A stretch of 64,000 nucleotides of DNA from an uncultured Candidatus Binatia bacterium (GTDB lineage: Bacteria > Desulfobacterota > Binatia > Bin18): positions 1,240,501 to 1,304,500 of the forward strand of contig OY282457.1 of NCBI GenBank assembly GCA_958296235.1, given 5' to 3'. Both the position numbers and the translations under genes were made by a program. Below are positions 56,321-64,000 of this stretch, in pieces; the stretch's first letter is position 1, and the number at the start of each line of letters is the position of its first letter. The notes below the pieces were generated by a model, which saw only the letters and a list, made by a program, of their open reading frames with translations, was not told the origin of the DNA and searched no databases.

Positions 56321-58915
56321 ATGCCAGACACAGCGTCCTATCGGCTACCGGAGACCGCAACTCCTGAGCGGTACGTGATTCGCCTGACTCCCGATCTCAC
56401 TCATTTCACTTTTACGGGTGAGGAAACGATCGCCCTCATCGTCCATGAGGCCACCCCCACCCTCGTCCTGAACGCCTGTGAGCTGACGATTCAGCAGGTT
56501 GCACTGACTGATGAAACAGGCGTCACCCAAGCCGGCAACGCCACCCTTGACGAGCAAAACGAGCGGGCGATTCTCGATTTCTCGCAGGTCATCAGCCCCG
56601 GCCGCTATACCTTACGACTCGCTTTTGCAGGCATACTCAACGACAAATTACGGGGCTTTTACCGCAGCGCCTATAAGAACGCTGAGGGCGAGGACGTCAT
56701 CCTGGCCTCAACCCAGTTTGAGTCTACCGATGCCCGGCGGGCCTTTCCGTGTTGGGACGAGCCGGCAGCCAAAGCCGTCTTTCAGGCCACGCTGGTAATT
56801 GATGAGGGACTGACGGCCATCTCCAATACGGCCGTGGTGAATGAAAGTCCGATCCCTGGGACGGGGAAGAAAGCCGTTGTGTTTGCCGACACAATAAAGA
56901 TGTCAACCTATTTGGTGGCCTTCATCGTGGGGGAATTTGAAGCCAGCGAAGCCGTGCATATTGATGGCAAACCCCTGCGCGTGTGGGCCGTACCCGGCAA
57001 GCAGCATCTCACTGCATTCGGGCGGGCCATCGGCGCGGCGTCGCTGCAATTCTTCAGCGACTACTACGGGCGGCCCTATCCCGGCGACAAGCTCGACCTG
57101 ATTGCCATCCCGGATTTCGCCGCCGGCGCAATGGAGAACCTGGGTGCCATTACGTTTCGGGAAACCGCCCTGCTCATTGATGAGCAGACGGCCGCCCGGA
57201 GTGAGCTGGAACGCGTTGCCGACGTGGTCGCACACGAGAACGCGCATATGTGGTTTGGCGACCTGGTAACCATGCGCTGGTGGAACGGCCTGTGGCTCAA
57301 CGAGGCGTTTGCCACATTCATGGAAATGATGGCCGTCGACGCCTGGAAGCCCGAATGGCGGCGCTGGACCAGCTTTGCCGTCTCGCGCGCCGCGGCGCTA
57401 CAGGTTGACGGCCTGCACAGCTCCCGCCCTATCGAGTTTCCGGTCGCACACCCGGACGAAGCGGCCGGCATGTTCGATATTCTGACCTATGAGAAAGGCG
57501 CTGCCGTCCTGCGCATGCTGGAGCAATACCTCGGCCCCCAGGCCTTTCAAAGAGGCATCAGCCGTTATCTCGGGAAACACGAATATGCCAACGCGGAAAC
57601 CACCGACCTGTGGGATGCTCTGGAGGAAGCAACCCAACAGCCGGTCCGGTCCATGATGGATAGCTGGGTCTTCCAGGCCGGCTATCCTTTGATTTCCGTT
57701 GCTGTGGACGGCGCTGAGCTGGTGATTTCTCAACAGCCGTTTCACTATGTGCAAACCCGTCCTGAGCCGAGCCGAAGGGACGACGATAACCAGGCTGAAG
57801 ACAAACGCTGGCAGGCCCCGCTTTTTATCAAAACCAAGAGAGCCGCTAAAACCGAGAGTCAGACTGCCCTGCTGACCACTGGCGAATTGCGCCTCCCCCT
57901 CTCAGAGAGGCCGGACTGGGTCGTCGTCAACGCGGGGGGACACGGCTTTTATCGGGTCCGGTACGCGCCAGACCTGCTTGGCCAACTGACCGCAGATGTC
58001 TACACCCAGCTCTCGCCGATCGAGCGCTTCAACCTGCTCAATGATACCTGGGCGACCGCGCAGGCCGGTCTGACGCCACTGCCCACCTATCTCGACCTCC
58101 TGCCCGTATTCCGTGAAGAGTCCGATCACAATGTGTGGACCGCCATTCTCGGCTCGTGTCATTATCTCTACCGCCTGCTCAGCCCGGAACAGCGGCCGGC
58201 CTTGCAGCGGCATGTCCGCGGTCTGCTCACTCCGCTCAGCCAGCAGTTGGGTTGGTCTCCACACGCTGAGGAAGATGCCCTTATCGGCCAGCTCAGAGGA
58301 GAGCTGCTGAGCGCGCTGGGCGTCCTGGGAGACGATGCAGCCACCCAGGTGCAGGCACATGCGCTTTATACGCAGTATCAGGCCGATCGGAACGCCGTGG
58401 ACCGCAATCTGGTTCCCGCGCTGGTGTCGATTCTTGCCCATACTGGCGACGCTGCGGTGTATGACGAATTTCGTCAGGTTTCGCACAACGCCGCAACACC
58501 GCAAGAAGAGCAGCGCTATCAGTTCGCGTTGGCCGGCTTCCGTCAACCCGACCTCCTTGCCCGGACTCTGGACATGACGCTCAACGGCGAGGTTCGCACC
58601 CAGAACGCGCCCTACCTGATGCGGTCAATGTTGATGAACACCGAGGGCCGCGAGTTGGCCTGGCATTTTCTCCAGGAACGCTGGGACGACATGCTGGAGA
58701 AATTCCCGGACGTGTCCATCGTCCGCATGTGCGAAGGGATCGTCGCGCTCGTCACACCCGCGCTTGAGGCCCAGGTCAACGCCTTCTTCACCGCCCACCC
58801 CGTCCCGAACGCCGGCAAGATGATGGAGCAACACCTGGAAAAGCTGCGCGTCGCGGTGGCCTGCCAGCAACGCGAGGCCGAGAACCTGCGCGAGTATTTT
58901 GAGCGGACGGGATAG
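56321..58915 (+). CDS. M1 family aminopeptidase
   Basis: Zinc aminopeptidase of 864 residues, similar to puromycin-sensitive aminopeptidase and PepN. The exopeptidase motif is GAMENLGAITFRE, the zinc site HENAHMWFGDLV near residue 304 (HExxH) with the third ligand in LNEAFATFMEMM, and a C-terminal helical ERAP1-like domain. No signal peptide from the ATG at 56321, which has GGAGG 6 bases upstream; the frame extends to 56219 without support. Convergent with the small genes at 58.8-59.3 kb, whose first frame overlaps its 3' end. Confidence 0.93.
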   Translation: MPDTASYRLPETATPERYVIRLTPDLTHFTFTGEETIALIVHEATPTLVLNACELTIQQVALTDETGVTQAGNATLDEQNERAILDFSQVISPGRYTLRLAFAGILNDKLRGFYRSAYKNAEGEDVILASTQFESTDARRAFPCWDEPAAKAVFQATLVIDEGLTAISNTAVVNESPIPGTGKKAVVFADTIKMSTYLVAFIVGEFEASEAVHIDGKPLRVWAVPGKQHLTAFGRAIGAASLQFFSDYYGRPYPGDKLDLIAIPDFAAGAMENLGAITFRETALLIDEQTAARSELERVADVVAHENAHMWFGDLVTMRWWNGLWLNEAFATFMEMMAVDAWKPEWRRWTSFAVSRAAALQVDGLHSSRPIEFPVAHPDEAAGMFDILTYEKGAAVLRMLEQYLGPQAFQRGISRYLGKHEYANAETTDLWDALEEATQQPVRSMMDSWVFQAGYPLISVAVDGAELVISQQPFHYVQTRPEPSRRDDDNQAEDKRWQAPLFIKTKRAAKTESQTALLTTGELRLPLSERPDWVVVNAGGHGFYRVRYAPDLLGQLTADVYTQLSPIERFNLLNDTWATAQAGLTPLPTYLDLLPVFREESDHNVWTAILGSCHYLYRLLSPEQRPALQRHVRGLLTPLSQQLGWSPHAEEDALIGQLRGELLSALGVLGDDAATQVQAHALYTQYQADRNAVDRNLVPALVSILAHTGDAAVYDEFRQVSHNAATPQEEQRYQFALAGFRQPDLLARTLDMTLNGEVRTQNAPYLMRSMLMNTEGRELAWHFLQERWDDMLEKFPDVSIVRMCEGIVALVTPALEAQVNAFFTAHPVPNAGKMMEQHLEKLRVAVACQQREAENLREYFERTG

Positions 58916-59063
58916 CGTTGGGGAGCCTTTTGCCCTTCTTCTGGGCGATTTGTTCAAGCTGGCGCTGGAGCTTCGCGTCAAGGTAAATGGGCAGCCGCAA
59001 TTCAGTTCCCTTGCGGTAAAACTTTCCTCTCTCGGCCTTGGAAAAATCATATTTACATTTCAT
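58788..59063 (-). CDS. Truncated CopG-like antitoxin fragment
   Basis: Starts MKCKYDFSKAERGKFYRKGT, followed by ELRLPIYLDAKLQRQLEQIAQKKGKR: the first part of a ribbon-helix-helix antitoxin family. After about residue 46 the frame runs antisense into the aminopeptidase 3' end (from LPNAIPSAQ) and loses all similarity, so the second helix and C-terminus are missing. Best read as a 3'-truncated gene. Confidence 0.5.
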   Translation of the reverse strand: MKCKYDFSKAERGKFYRKGTELRLPIYLDAKLQRQLEQIAQKKGKRLPNAIPSAQNTRAGSRPRVAGRPPRRAAFPGVAPSSCRRSGRGGR

Positions 59064-59091
59064 GGGCTATTTCTCTTGGGAATAGCGCGCA

Positions 59092-59322
59092 TTATTCAGG
59101 TGAGGCCTCCTGCCATATCCGTTGGGTACGCAGGCGTAAAAGCGATAACAACTCGGAGAGTTCGACGAGCCCTTCCGCCTCCGTGCGCTCGGCAGGCGTG
59201 AGGGCTTCCCCTCGATCCTGTCGGTCCAGGAGGTCATGCAAGCGTTTGTTCACCCCCTGCGGCAGCTTGAATCGATCGAAATCGTTTGGCATTTCAAACT
59301 CGACGAGAACGTGCTGAGACAT
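59092..59322 (-). CDS. Small acidic protein of unknown function
   Basis: 76 residues, helical, with KLPQGVNKRLHDLLDRQDRGE, LTPAERTEAEGLVELSELLS and LLRLRTQRI: a pattern of short proteins found beside small nuclease or toxin genes in many bacteria. AAGGA lies 9 bases before the ATG, so it looks translated. Lies between the HNH fragment and the truncated antitoxin on the same strand. A partner or antitoxin role is inference. Confidence 0.6.
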   Translation of the reverse strand: MSQHVLVEFEMPNDFDRFKLPQGVNKRLHDLLDRQDRGEALTPAERTEAEGLVELSELLSLLRLRTQRIWQEASPE

Positions 59323-59380
59323 CGGTGCGTTCCTTCTATAAGATATTTCATTATAGAGTGTTTTGGGCGCTCTGTTCGAG

Positions 59381-59638
59381 CTATCGTGACTCCCTGTGTA
59401 AAAGTGCTTCGACTTCTTTGATACGGAATGCGAGCTTTCTCTTACGAATATGGATAACCGCGTGGCAATTAGGACACACCGGACGGAGGTCTTTCACTGG
59501 ATTAACATCGTGCCTCGTCCCTATTTCCGATAGCGGTTTGACATGGTGCACGTGAATAAAGCCCTCGGCGACCTCACCGTATGTGTCCCCAAACGAGAAG
59601 CCGCAAATGCAGCACTTCGTACCGTAGTGGGCAATGCA
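59381..59638 (-). pseudogene. HNH endonuclease domain split off by an amber codon
   Basis: 85 codons in the same frame as the preceding lysK reading frame, separated from it only by the TAG at 59641-59639. The sequence CIAHYGTKCCICGFSFGDTY, then GFIHVHHVKPLSEIG and DLRPVCPNCHAVIH, is a complete HNH/zinc-finger nuclease domain (Cys pairs CICG and CPNC, His-His motif HVHH). The codons just before the TAG (QRVTVNGYERNPQLRK) match the part of this nuclease family that normally leads into CIAHYG, so the TAG lies inside the domain. No start of its own is visible. Confidence 0.75.
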
Positions 59639-61921
59639 CTACTTGCGTAATTGTGGGTTGCGTTCGTACCCGTTGACAGTAACTCGCTGTTTCGCTCCTT
59701 CTGGCAGAGACACATTTTCATTGATCTCGTCAGGATAGTAGTTCGGATCGTTTTTTCGATATGTCGCCGCGCTAGTGAACAGGATATTCTCGTGTCTTCG
59801 AAAGCTTACGCTTTTTGGCTTTCCGTTTGATCCTAGGACAGGAATATAACCATGAGCCTCCATAACCTTGCGAACCATCCCGCCGATCTTTCTTTTCCAA
59901 CCATCCTGCCTCATCTCCTCGCCAAATCTCGCTAGGATTTGCTTTTGGACCCACTTGCTACTAAGAGCGGGACGCCCACAGTCACTGGCCTCCTTCATAT
60001 ATCCAAGAGCAACATCAGTTCCAAGAAAATCCTGCACCCGTTCCTCTAGGTCAAACAAGAGCGGCCTCACTTTCTGCCCATATTTCTCTTTCACTAACCC
60101 AACATAGACCTGAGCCGCTGCATTGCAGGCCGCTTGCTCGGTAACCTCTCCCAACTGCACACGCTGCATATGAGTTCGGTTGTCCTCCAGTGCAACCACG
60201 CACTCCACGCCCCCCAAGCGGGCTGAGGCTCCCTCACCCCGACCTTCTCCCTCTGGGAGATGGGGCAGGAGTTTGGCTTCAGAGGTCATCAGTTTGATCT
60301 GGTCCCGGCGCTCCGTCAACCAAGCGTCGAACTCCTCCTGGCTGATACTCGTCTCGCGCCAGAACGCGGCTTGATCGTAGGGCAGTTCCCGGAAACGGCG
60401 CAGCAGAAAGTCGCGGGCCAGAAAGGCCAGCAGATTGCCGGCCTTGGGTCCTGAATCACGATCGAGCAAGACCCGATAGATGGCCTGAAAGGCGCGCGCC
60501 GGCGCGAGCGGAGTGAGACGCGCGGTGTCGAATAGCGCGGCCTGCAAGGCGTTATCGTCCGGCGGAATATCGGGCAGGCGGGCGGCGAGCTGGTGCAGAA
60601 AGGCGCGTTGGCTGGCGGTTAGTTCCTGGGCCCGCTCCGGTAGCCTGTCCTGCAAGACGATTCGTTCCTCGGGGCTGGCGTAATGCTCCAGCCAGTAGTG
60701 GGCCGCTTGGGCCCGGCGTTCAAGCTGCTGCCGCTCAATGGCCGTCAGGGCTGCGCCCTTGCGCTTTTCGATCTCTCGGGTGAGGTCAAGATGCGGCAGC
60801 TGCGCAATCGTTGCGACCAGCTGAAAATCCGCAGCGTAGAAATCATCCGTCAGGGTCGTCTGTGCCAGTTGATACACCCGCTTATCGTCTTCCGATACTT
60901 TGGGATCGCGATACGCGCGGGTATGGAATCGGTCAAAGTCATTGAAGATTTTGATAATCGATTTTTCGTCTGGAGAGAAATTCACCGGCTGTTTGGGCTG
61001 GGTGCGGATCATGACGAACCGCAGGATTTCGGGCGGCAGGAAATCTGCCATGTCCCGCGCCGAAACCCCCAGCCCCTTGGACGAGCTCATCTTGGCGCCG
61101 CCGACCAGAAAAAACTCATACGGGATATTGCGCGGTGGAGCCTGATTAAAAATCCGACGCAAACAGGCCGCGGCCACGTCCCGAGAGCCACCCTTTGTGG
61201 TGTGGTCTTTGCCCGCGCCCTCAATCGTAATAGGGAAGGTTTTCCACTTTGCGGTCCATTCCAGCTTCCACGGTAATTTGCCCTTGCCGTCAAACGGCGA
61301 AACCTTCCCCTGGTAGCCGCACCCGGTAGCCCAGGCGACCAGATCGGGAAGGCAGGTATAGGTGACTTCTTTGCCGTCGTAGTCGCTGACCTCGGTCGTG
61401 CCAATGCGTCCGCACTGCTCGCACACGGCCTGGAAGGGATACCAGTTATCCGGCCGCTCGGCCTTACTGACCTCTTTGTAGACGCGCCGAACGGTCGCCG
61501 CGTTGCGCAGAATAGCGTCAATGGCCTCGTTGAATTGGCCCGAGCGGTAGATATCGCGCAGCCGGTAGGTCTCGGCCTCGACATTCAGGTCGCGGAACAC
61601 GCTGAAAAAATCTTGAATATAATGTTCGGAGATATCAGAAAAGGAAGAGCCCGGCGGCGGCGGCACCTGGCACAGCGGCACGCCGAGATAGGGCCGGAAA
61701 AACTCTTCTTCGCCGGCCGGCAGTTCATCCAGCGGGTCGTAGTCATCAACCCCAAAGGTATACCGGACCGGCAGGCCACGGGCTTGAATAGCCCGGAAAA
61801 CGACATCGTGAATGAGTACGCCCCGCAGGGCGCCAACGTGAGCCCGGCCCGAGGGGGTCTTCGAGTCGTTGATGAGTTGTTCTCCCTCAACCTGGGCTGC
61901 AATTTTATCACACCAAAGCAT
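59639..61921 (-). CDS. lysK: Class I lysyl-tRNA synthetase with C-terminal foreign extension
   Basis: Residues 1 to about 545 are a class I LysRS, the archaeal-type enzyme: KTPSGRAHVGALRG (HIGH-like), CEQCGRIGTTEV zinc region, DHTTKGGSRDVA, KMSSSKGLGVSARDM (KMSKS-like, 277-283), then an alpha-helical anticodon domain ending WRETSISQEEFDAWL. After a stretch read from a low-complexity repeat (LPHLPEGEGRGEG, about 553-565) follow some 190 residues foreign to known LysRS; the last 40 (DPNYYPDEIN...RNPQLRK) belong to an HNH nuclease family whose remainder lies past the amber stop. ATG at 61921 has GGAGAGG upstream. Whether the tail is translated as part of the synthetase is unknown. Confidence 0.85.
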   Translation of the reverse strand: MLWCDKIAAQVEGEQLINDSKTPSGRAHVGALRGVLIHDVVFRAIQARGLPVRYTFGVDDYDPLDELPAGEEEFFRPYLGVPLCQVPPPPGSSFSDISEHYIQDFFSVFRDLNVEAETYRLRDIYRSGQFNEAIDAILRNAATVRRVYKEVSKAERPDNWYPFQAVCEQCGRIGTTEVSDYDGKEVTYTCLPDLVAWATGCGYQGKVSPFDGKGKLPWKLEWTAKWKTFPITIEGAGKDHTTKGGSRDVAAACLRRIFNQAPPRNIPYEFFLVGGAKMSSSKGLGVSARDMADFLPPEILRFVMIRTQPKQPVNFSPDEKSIIKIFNDFDRFHTRAYRDPKVSEDDKRVYQLAQTTLTDDFYAADFQLVATIAQLPHLDLTREIEKRKGAALTAIERQQLERRAQAAHYWLEHYASPEERIVLQDRLPERAQELTASQRAFLHQLAARLPDIPPDDNALQAALFDTARLTPLAPARAFQAIYRVLLDRDSGPKAGNLLAFLARDFLLRRFRELPYDQAAFWRETSISQEEFDAWLTERRDQIKLMTSEAKLLPHLPEGEGRGEGASARLGGVECVVALEDNRTHMQRVQLGEVTEQAACNAAAQVYVGLVKEKYGQKVRPLLFDLEERVQDFLGTDVALGYMKEASDCGRPALSSKWVQKQILARFGEEMRQDGWKRKIGGMVRKVMEAHGYIPVLGSNGKPKSVSFRRHENILFTSAATYRKNDPNYYPDEINENVSLPEGAKQRVTVNGYERNPQLRK
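60231..60269. repeat. Low-complexity palindromic repeat inside the lysK frame
   Basis: CCCTCACCCCGACCTTCTCC followed by CTCTGGGAGATGGGG, a type of short imperfect inverted repeat common in intergenic DNA of such genomes; here it is in frame and marks the approximate junction between synthetase and nuclease-like tail. Confidence 0.5.
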
Positions 61922-62079
61922 GCATCCTCTCCAATAGGGGTATTCTTCCTCGGTACAGGCGCTTCGTGAGCGGGAATCCGGCCAGGAAGCAGGCTCTGTT
62001 ATGCTATGAAAACACAAAAAAGGCAAAAGTGGCCCCTCTTCTCCTCCGTCTGTGCCCTGACCCTCTCCTCCAGACATAA

Positions 62080-62400
62080 GTGCCTGTTCCTTGACAAGAG
62101 TCTGTCTCCCCAGACGTCATTCCGGGCTTGACCCGGAATCCAGCCCCCCTGGACTCCCGCCCCGTATCAAAGCCTGCCCCGGACTTGATCCGGGTACGGG
62201 ATGACGTTCTTTCGCGGGAGTGACGTGGCGGTCGGGCCGGAGGCCCTTCGACTCCGCTCCGCTCCGCTCAGGGTGAACGGTAAAACTATCCACTCTCCAC
62301 TCATCACTCATCACTCTCCACTCCGCTCCGCTCAGGGTGAACGGGACCGCCGCCGTTCGTCCTGAGCGTCGCCCCAGAGGGGCGAAGTCAAAGGACCCAC
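62080..62400. repeat. Intergenic repeat patchwork upstream of mlaE
   Basis: The 358-base gap between lysK and mlaE holds no supported gene. It contains a GTCATTCCGGGCTTGACCC type inverted unit (about 62114-62206), two copies of CTCCGCTCCGCTCAGGGTGAACGG (near 62255 and 62322), a CACTCATCACTCATCACT stretch of the family seen at 8.7 and 28.3 kb, and CGTTCGTCCTGAGCGTCGCC. Confidence 0.7.
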
Positions 62401-62455
62401 TGGAGCCCCGACCGCTATCTTGCAGCACACGTCTGAATGGAGGAGGCAATCCAAA

Positions 62456-62506
62456 ATGAAACACGCCCGACTCTTCGCTTTACAGGCGGTGTGGCACGTT
62501 CTATGA
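62456..62506 (+). CDS. Possible 16-residue leader peptide before mlaE
   Basis: ATG at 62456 preceded by GGAGGAGG with 9-base spacing, coding MKHARLFALQAVWHVL and a TGA that overlaps the ATG at 62503 (ATGA). The strong ribosome-binding site belongs to this frame rather than to either mlaE start, which suggests translational coupling. Too short to judge by content. Confidence 0.35.
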   Translation: MKHARLFALQAVWHVL

Positions 62507-63660
62507 AGAAGAGAGGGGCTGTGAGGCAGTGCGGCGGGACGGACACACCGGGAAGGAGAGCGCGGATTGTGGAACAGGACCGAGCAGCCATCGTACATGC
62601 GCTCCGTGTCTCCGAACAGATTCTTTCCCTGGCGCGCGAACATACAGAGCGGATTGAGCAGTTACGGCCCGGCGCTCGGCACTGCCTCGACCTGGGGCAG
62701 GTTCCACGTCTCAACGGTCTGGAAGCCGCAACCCTGCTGCGCCTCGTACAGCGCGGCAGAAGGCGAGGGGTGACGGTCCAGTTTACCGGCGTCCGTCAGC
62801 AGGCCCAGCAAGCGTTTATCGGGCTTGATCTGAGCCTGCTCGACCCACCCGAACCTGTGCGCGGCAGACTGTCGCTGCTGGAGTCGATTGGCGACCATAC
62901 CCTGACCGCGGTGGCAACGGGCCGGCGGCTGATCGAAATGATCGGCGAGCTCACCTACTGGCTGTGTATTGCCCCCTGGCGCGGGAAAAACATCAAATGG
63001 GACCGGACCCACGAACAGATCGTAAAAATTGGCGTGGACGGCATCCCGATTGTCACCTTTCTGTCCTTTCTGATCGGCGCGGTCCTGGCCCTGAACGCGG
63101 CCAGTCAGTTACGACAGTTCGGCGGCACCATCTATATTGCGAATCTCGTCGCTGTCTCCATGACGCGCGAGATGGCTCCCTTGATTACGGCTATTATTGT
63201 CGCCGGACGGAGTGGGTCGGCCATTACCGCAGAGCTTGGCACCATGATGGTGTCCGAAGAAATCGACGCCATGCGCACCATGGCCCTCAGTCCGGGTCGT
63301 TTTCTGCTGCTGCCGCGTATGCTCGCTCTGCTGTGCGCCGTGCCAGGTCTGACCATGCTCTCAAATGTGACCGGTATTTTCGGGGGGTATTGGGTCGGCG
63401 TGCTGGTCCTCGGGCTTGGCAGTCGGAATTATCTCCAGCAAACCGGCCAGGCCCTGCTGATGAGCGATCTGGTCACGGGCATGATTAAAAGTCTGGTCTT
63501 CGCCGTCCTGATCGGTTTGGTCGCCTGCTACCGGGGCTGCTATGTGCGCGGCGGGGCCGAAGGCGTGGGGACGAATACCACGGCCTCCGTTGTCGCTTCC
63601 ATTGTGCTGTGCATTCTGGCGGATGCCGTCTTTACCACCATCTTTTTCTATCTATCCTGA
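62503..63660 (+). CDS. MlaE family lipid ABC transporter permease with N-terminal STAS domain
   Basis: Inner-membrane permease of a phospholipid or sterol transporter. Residues about 20-115 form a STAS/MlaB-like domain (ARHCLDLGQVPRLNGLEAATLL, then GVTVQFTGVRQQAQQAFIG), here fused instead of separate. The permease follows: IVKIGVDGIPIVTFLSFLIGAV, AVSMTREMAPLITAIIVAGRSGSA, AELGTMMVSEEIDAMRTM and three more helices. Starts at 62437 and 62503 are both ATG; 62503 is favoured for coupling to the leader frame. The ATPase gene follows by 19 bases. Confidence 0.9.
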   Translation: MKKRGAVRQCGGTDTPGRRARIVEQDRAAIVHALRVSEQILSLAREHTERIEQLRPGARHCLDLGQVPRLNGLEAATLLRLVQRGRRRGVTVQFTGVRQQAQQAFIGLDLSLLDPPEPVRGRLSLLESIGDHTLTAVATGRRLIEMIGELTYWLCIAPWRGKNIKWDRTHEQIVKIGVDGIPIVTFLSFLIGAVLALNAASQLRQFGGTIYIANLVAVSMTREMAPLITAIIVAGRSGSAITAELGTMMVSEEIDAMRTMALSPGRFLLLPRMLALLCAVPGLTMLSNVTGIFGGYWVGVLVLGLGSRNYLQQTGQALLMSDLVTGMIKSLVFAVLIGLVACYRGCYVRGGAEGVGTNTTASVVASIVLCILADAVFTTIFFYLS

Positions 63661-63679
63661 CCAATAGTGAGTCAGCGCA

Positions 63680-64000
63680 ATGGCAACCACGCCCGCCGCA
63701 CCGTCCGTTCCTCCCGCCGTTCAGGTTGACGGACTCGTGGCCGAGTACGACGGCCGGGCGGTTCTCGACCGCGTCAGCATGCAAGCCCGGCAAGGCGAGA
63801 TTACGGTGGTGTTAGGAGAAAGCGGCTGCGGAAAAACGACCCTGCTACGCCATATTGTCGGGCTGCTGACGCCAAAGACGGGCCGCGTCTGTATCAACGG
63901 GCAGGATTTTCAGGCGGCAAGCGAAGAGGAGCGGGAGCGGATCTTGCGTGACGTCGGCATGTCGTTTCAGGGTGGGGCTTTGTTCAGCTCTCTGACCCTG
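63680..64000 (+). CDS. ABC transporter ATP-binding protein (MlaF-like), 3' end outside window
   Basis: First 107 residues visible: AVQVDGLVAEYDGRAVLDRVS, then Walker A LGESGCGKTTLLRHIVGLL (about residues 45-55) and the Q-loop region DVGMSFQGGALFSSLT. The GGALF after the Q-loop is typical of MlaF. It should power the MlaE-like permease in the same operon; the substrate-binding MlaD gene is expected beyond the window. Confidence 0.92.
   Translation, partial: MATTPAAPSVPPAVQVDGLVAEYDGRAVLDRVSMQARQGEITVVLGESGCGKTTLLRHIVGLLTPKTGRVCINGQDFQAASEEERERILRDVGMSFQGGALFSSLTL

Overview
The window reads as part of a Gram-negative chromosome of fairly high GC. Lipid II flippase, LptE and an MlaE/MlaF-type lipid transporter point to an outer membrane. 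The left third carries a gene order known from deltaproteobacteria such as Geobacter: rpmF-plsX-fabD-fabG-acpP-glyA-nrdR-ribD-ribBA-ribH-nusB-leuS-lptE, then rpsT and murJ. The rest is rich in acyl-CoA enzymes, LLM-type flavin/F420 oxidoreductases, MaoC hydratases, a class I lysyl-tRNA synthetase and a monomeric isocitrate dehydrogenase. Together these suggest an uncultured lineage related to the former Deltaproteobacteria (Desulfobacterota, Tectomicrobia or Binatota type). This is inference; no rRNA gene is present to confirm it.

Layout. 1-14.3 kb: housekeeping genes, nearly all on the minus strand (cell wall, ribosomal proteins, LPS export, tRNA charging, riboflavin, serine/glycine, fatty acid synthesis). 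14.4-17.3 kb: a Phd/VapC toxin-antitoxin pair, a graveyard of two broken catabolic genes, and an intact haloalkane dehalogenase. 17.4-23.1 kb: a minus-strand acyl-CoA operon (lipoprotein, SDR, HMG-CoA-synthase-like/DUF35 fusion, thiolase, acyl-CoA dehydrogenase). 23.3-28.3 kb: monomeric isocitrate dehydrogenase, a BglII/BstYI-type restriction-modification pair, an orphan antitoxin between 57-bp direct repeats, and tsaC. 28.4-32.5 kb: the whole arginine-to-putrescine route, with speA divergent from aguB-aguA. 32.6-42.3 kb: ligA, a DUF4143 ATPase behind 23-bp tandem repeats, a secreted cysteine-repeat protein, small genes, a TPP enzyme and pncB. 42.4-50 kb: a plus-strand ECH/VOC/NHL/2-hydroxyacid dehydrogenase operon facing a minus-strand MaoC/MaoC/HisI-like/LLM operon, then DoxX and a second LLM enzyme. 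50.1-53.4 kb: a second restriction-modification pair and a TPR-methyltransferase. 53.4-64 kb: clpA/clpS, an M1 aminopeptidase, remnants of small mobile genes, class I lysK fused in frame to an HNH-nuclease-like tail, and the start of an mla-type operon.

Non-coding structure is notable. A dispersed two-hairpin repeat of about 54 bp occurs at least seven times between 23 and 42.4 kb, with compensating base changes in its stems. A second family built from CACTATCC-like units sits at gene ends near 8.7, 28.3, 31.4 and 62.3 kb. Four exact-period 23-bp units run into the start codon of the DUF4143 gene. The most unusual coding observations are the lysK/HNH reading frame interrupted by a single amber codon, the HMG-CoA-synthase-like/DUF35 fusion that lacks its catalytic Cys and His, and a HisI-like protein in an acyl-CoA operon whose metal-binding aspartates are replaced.
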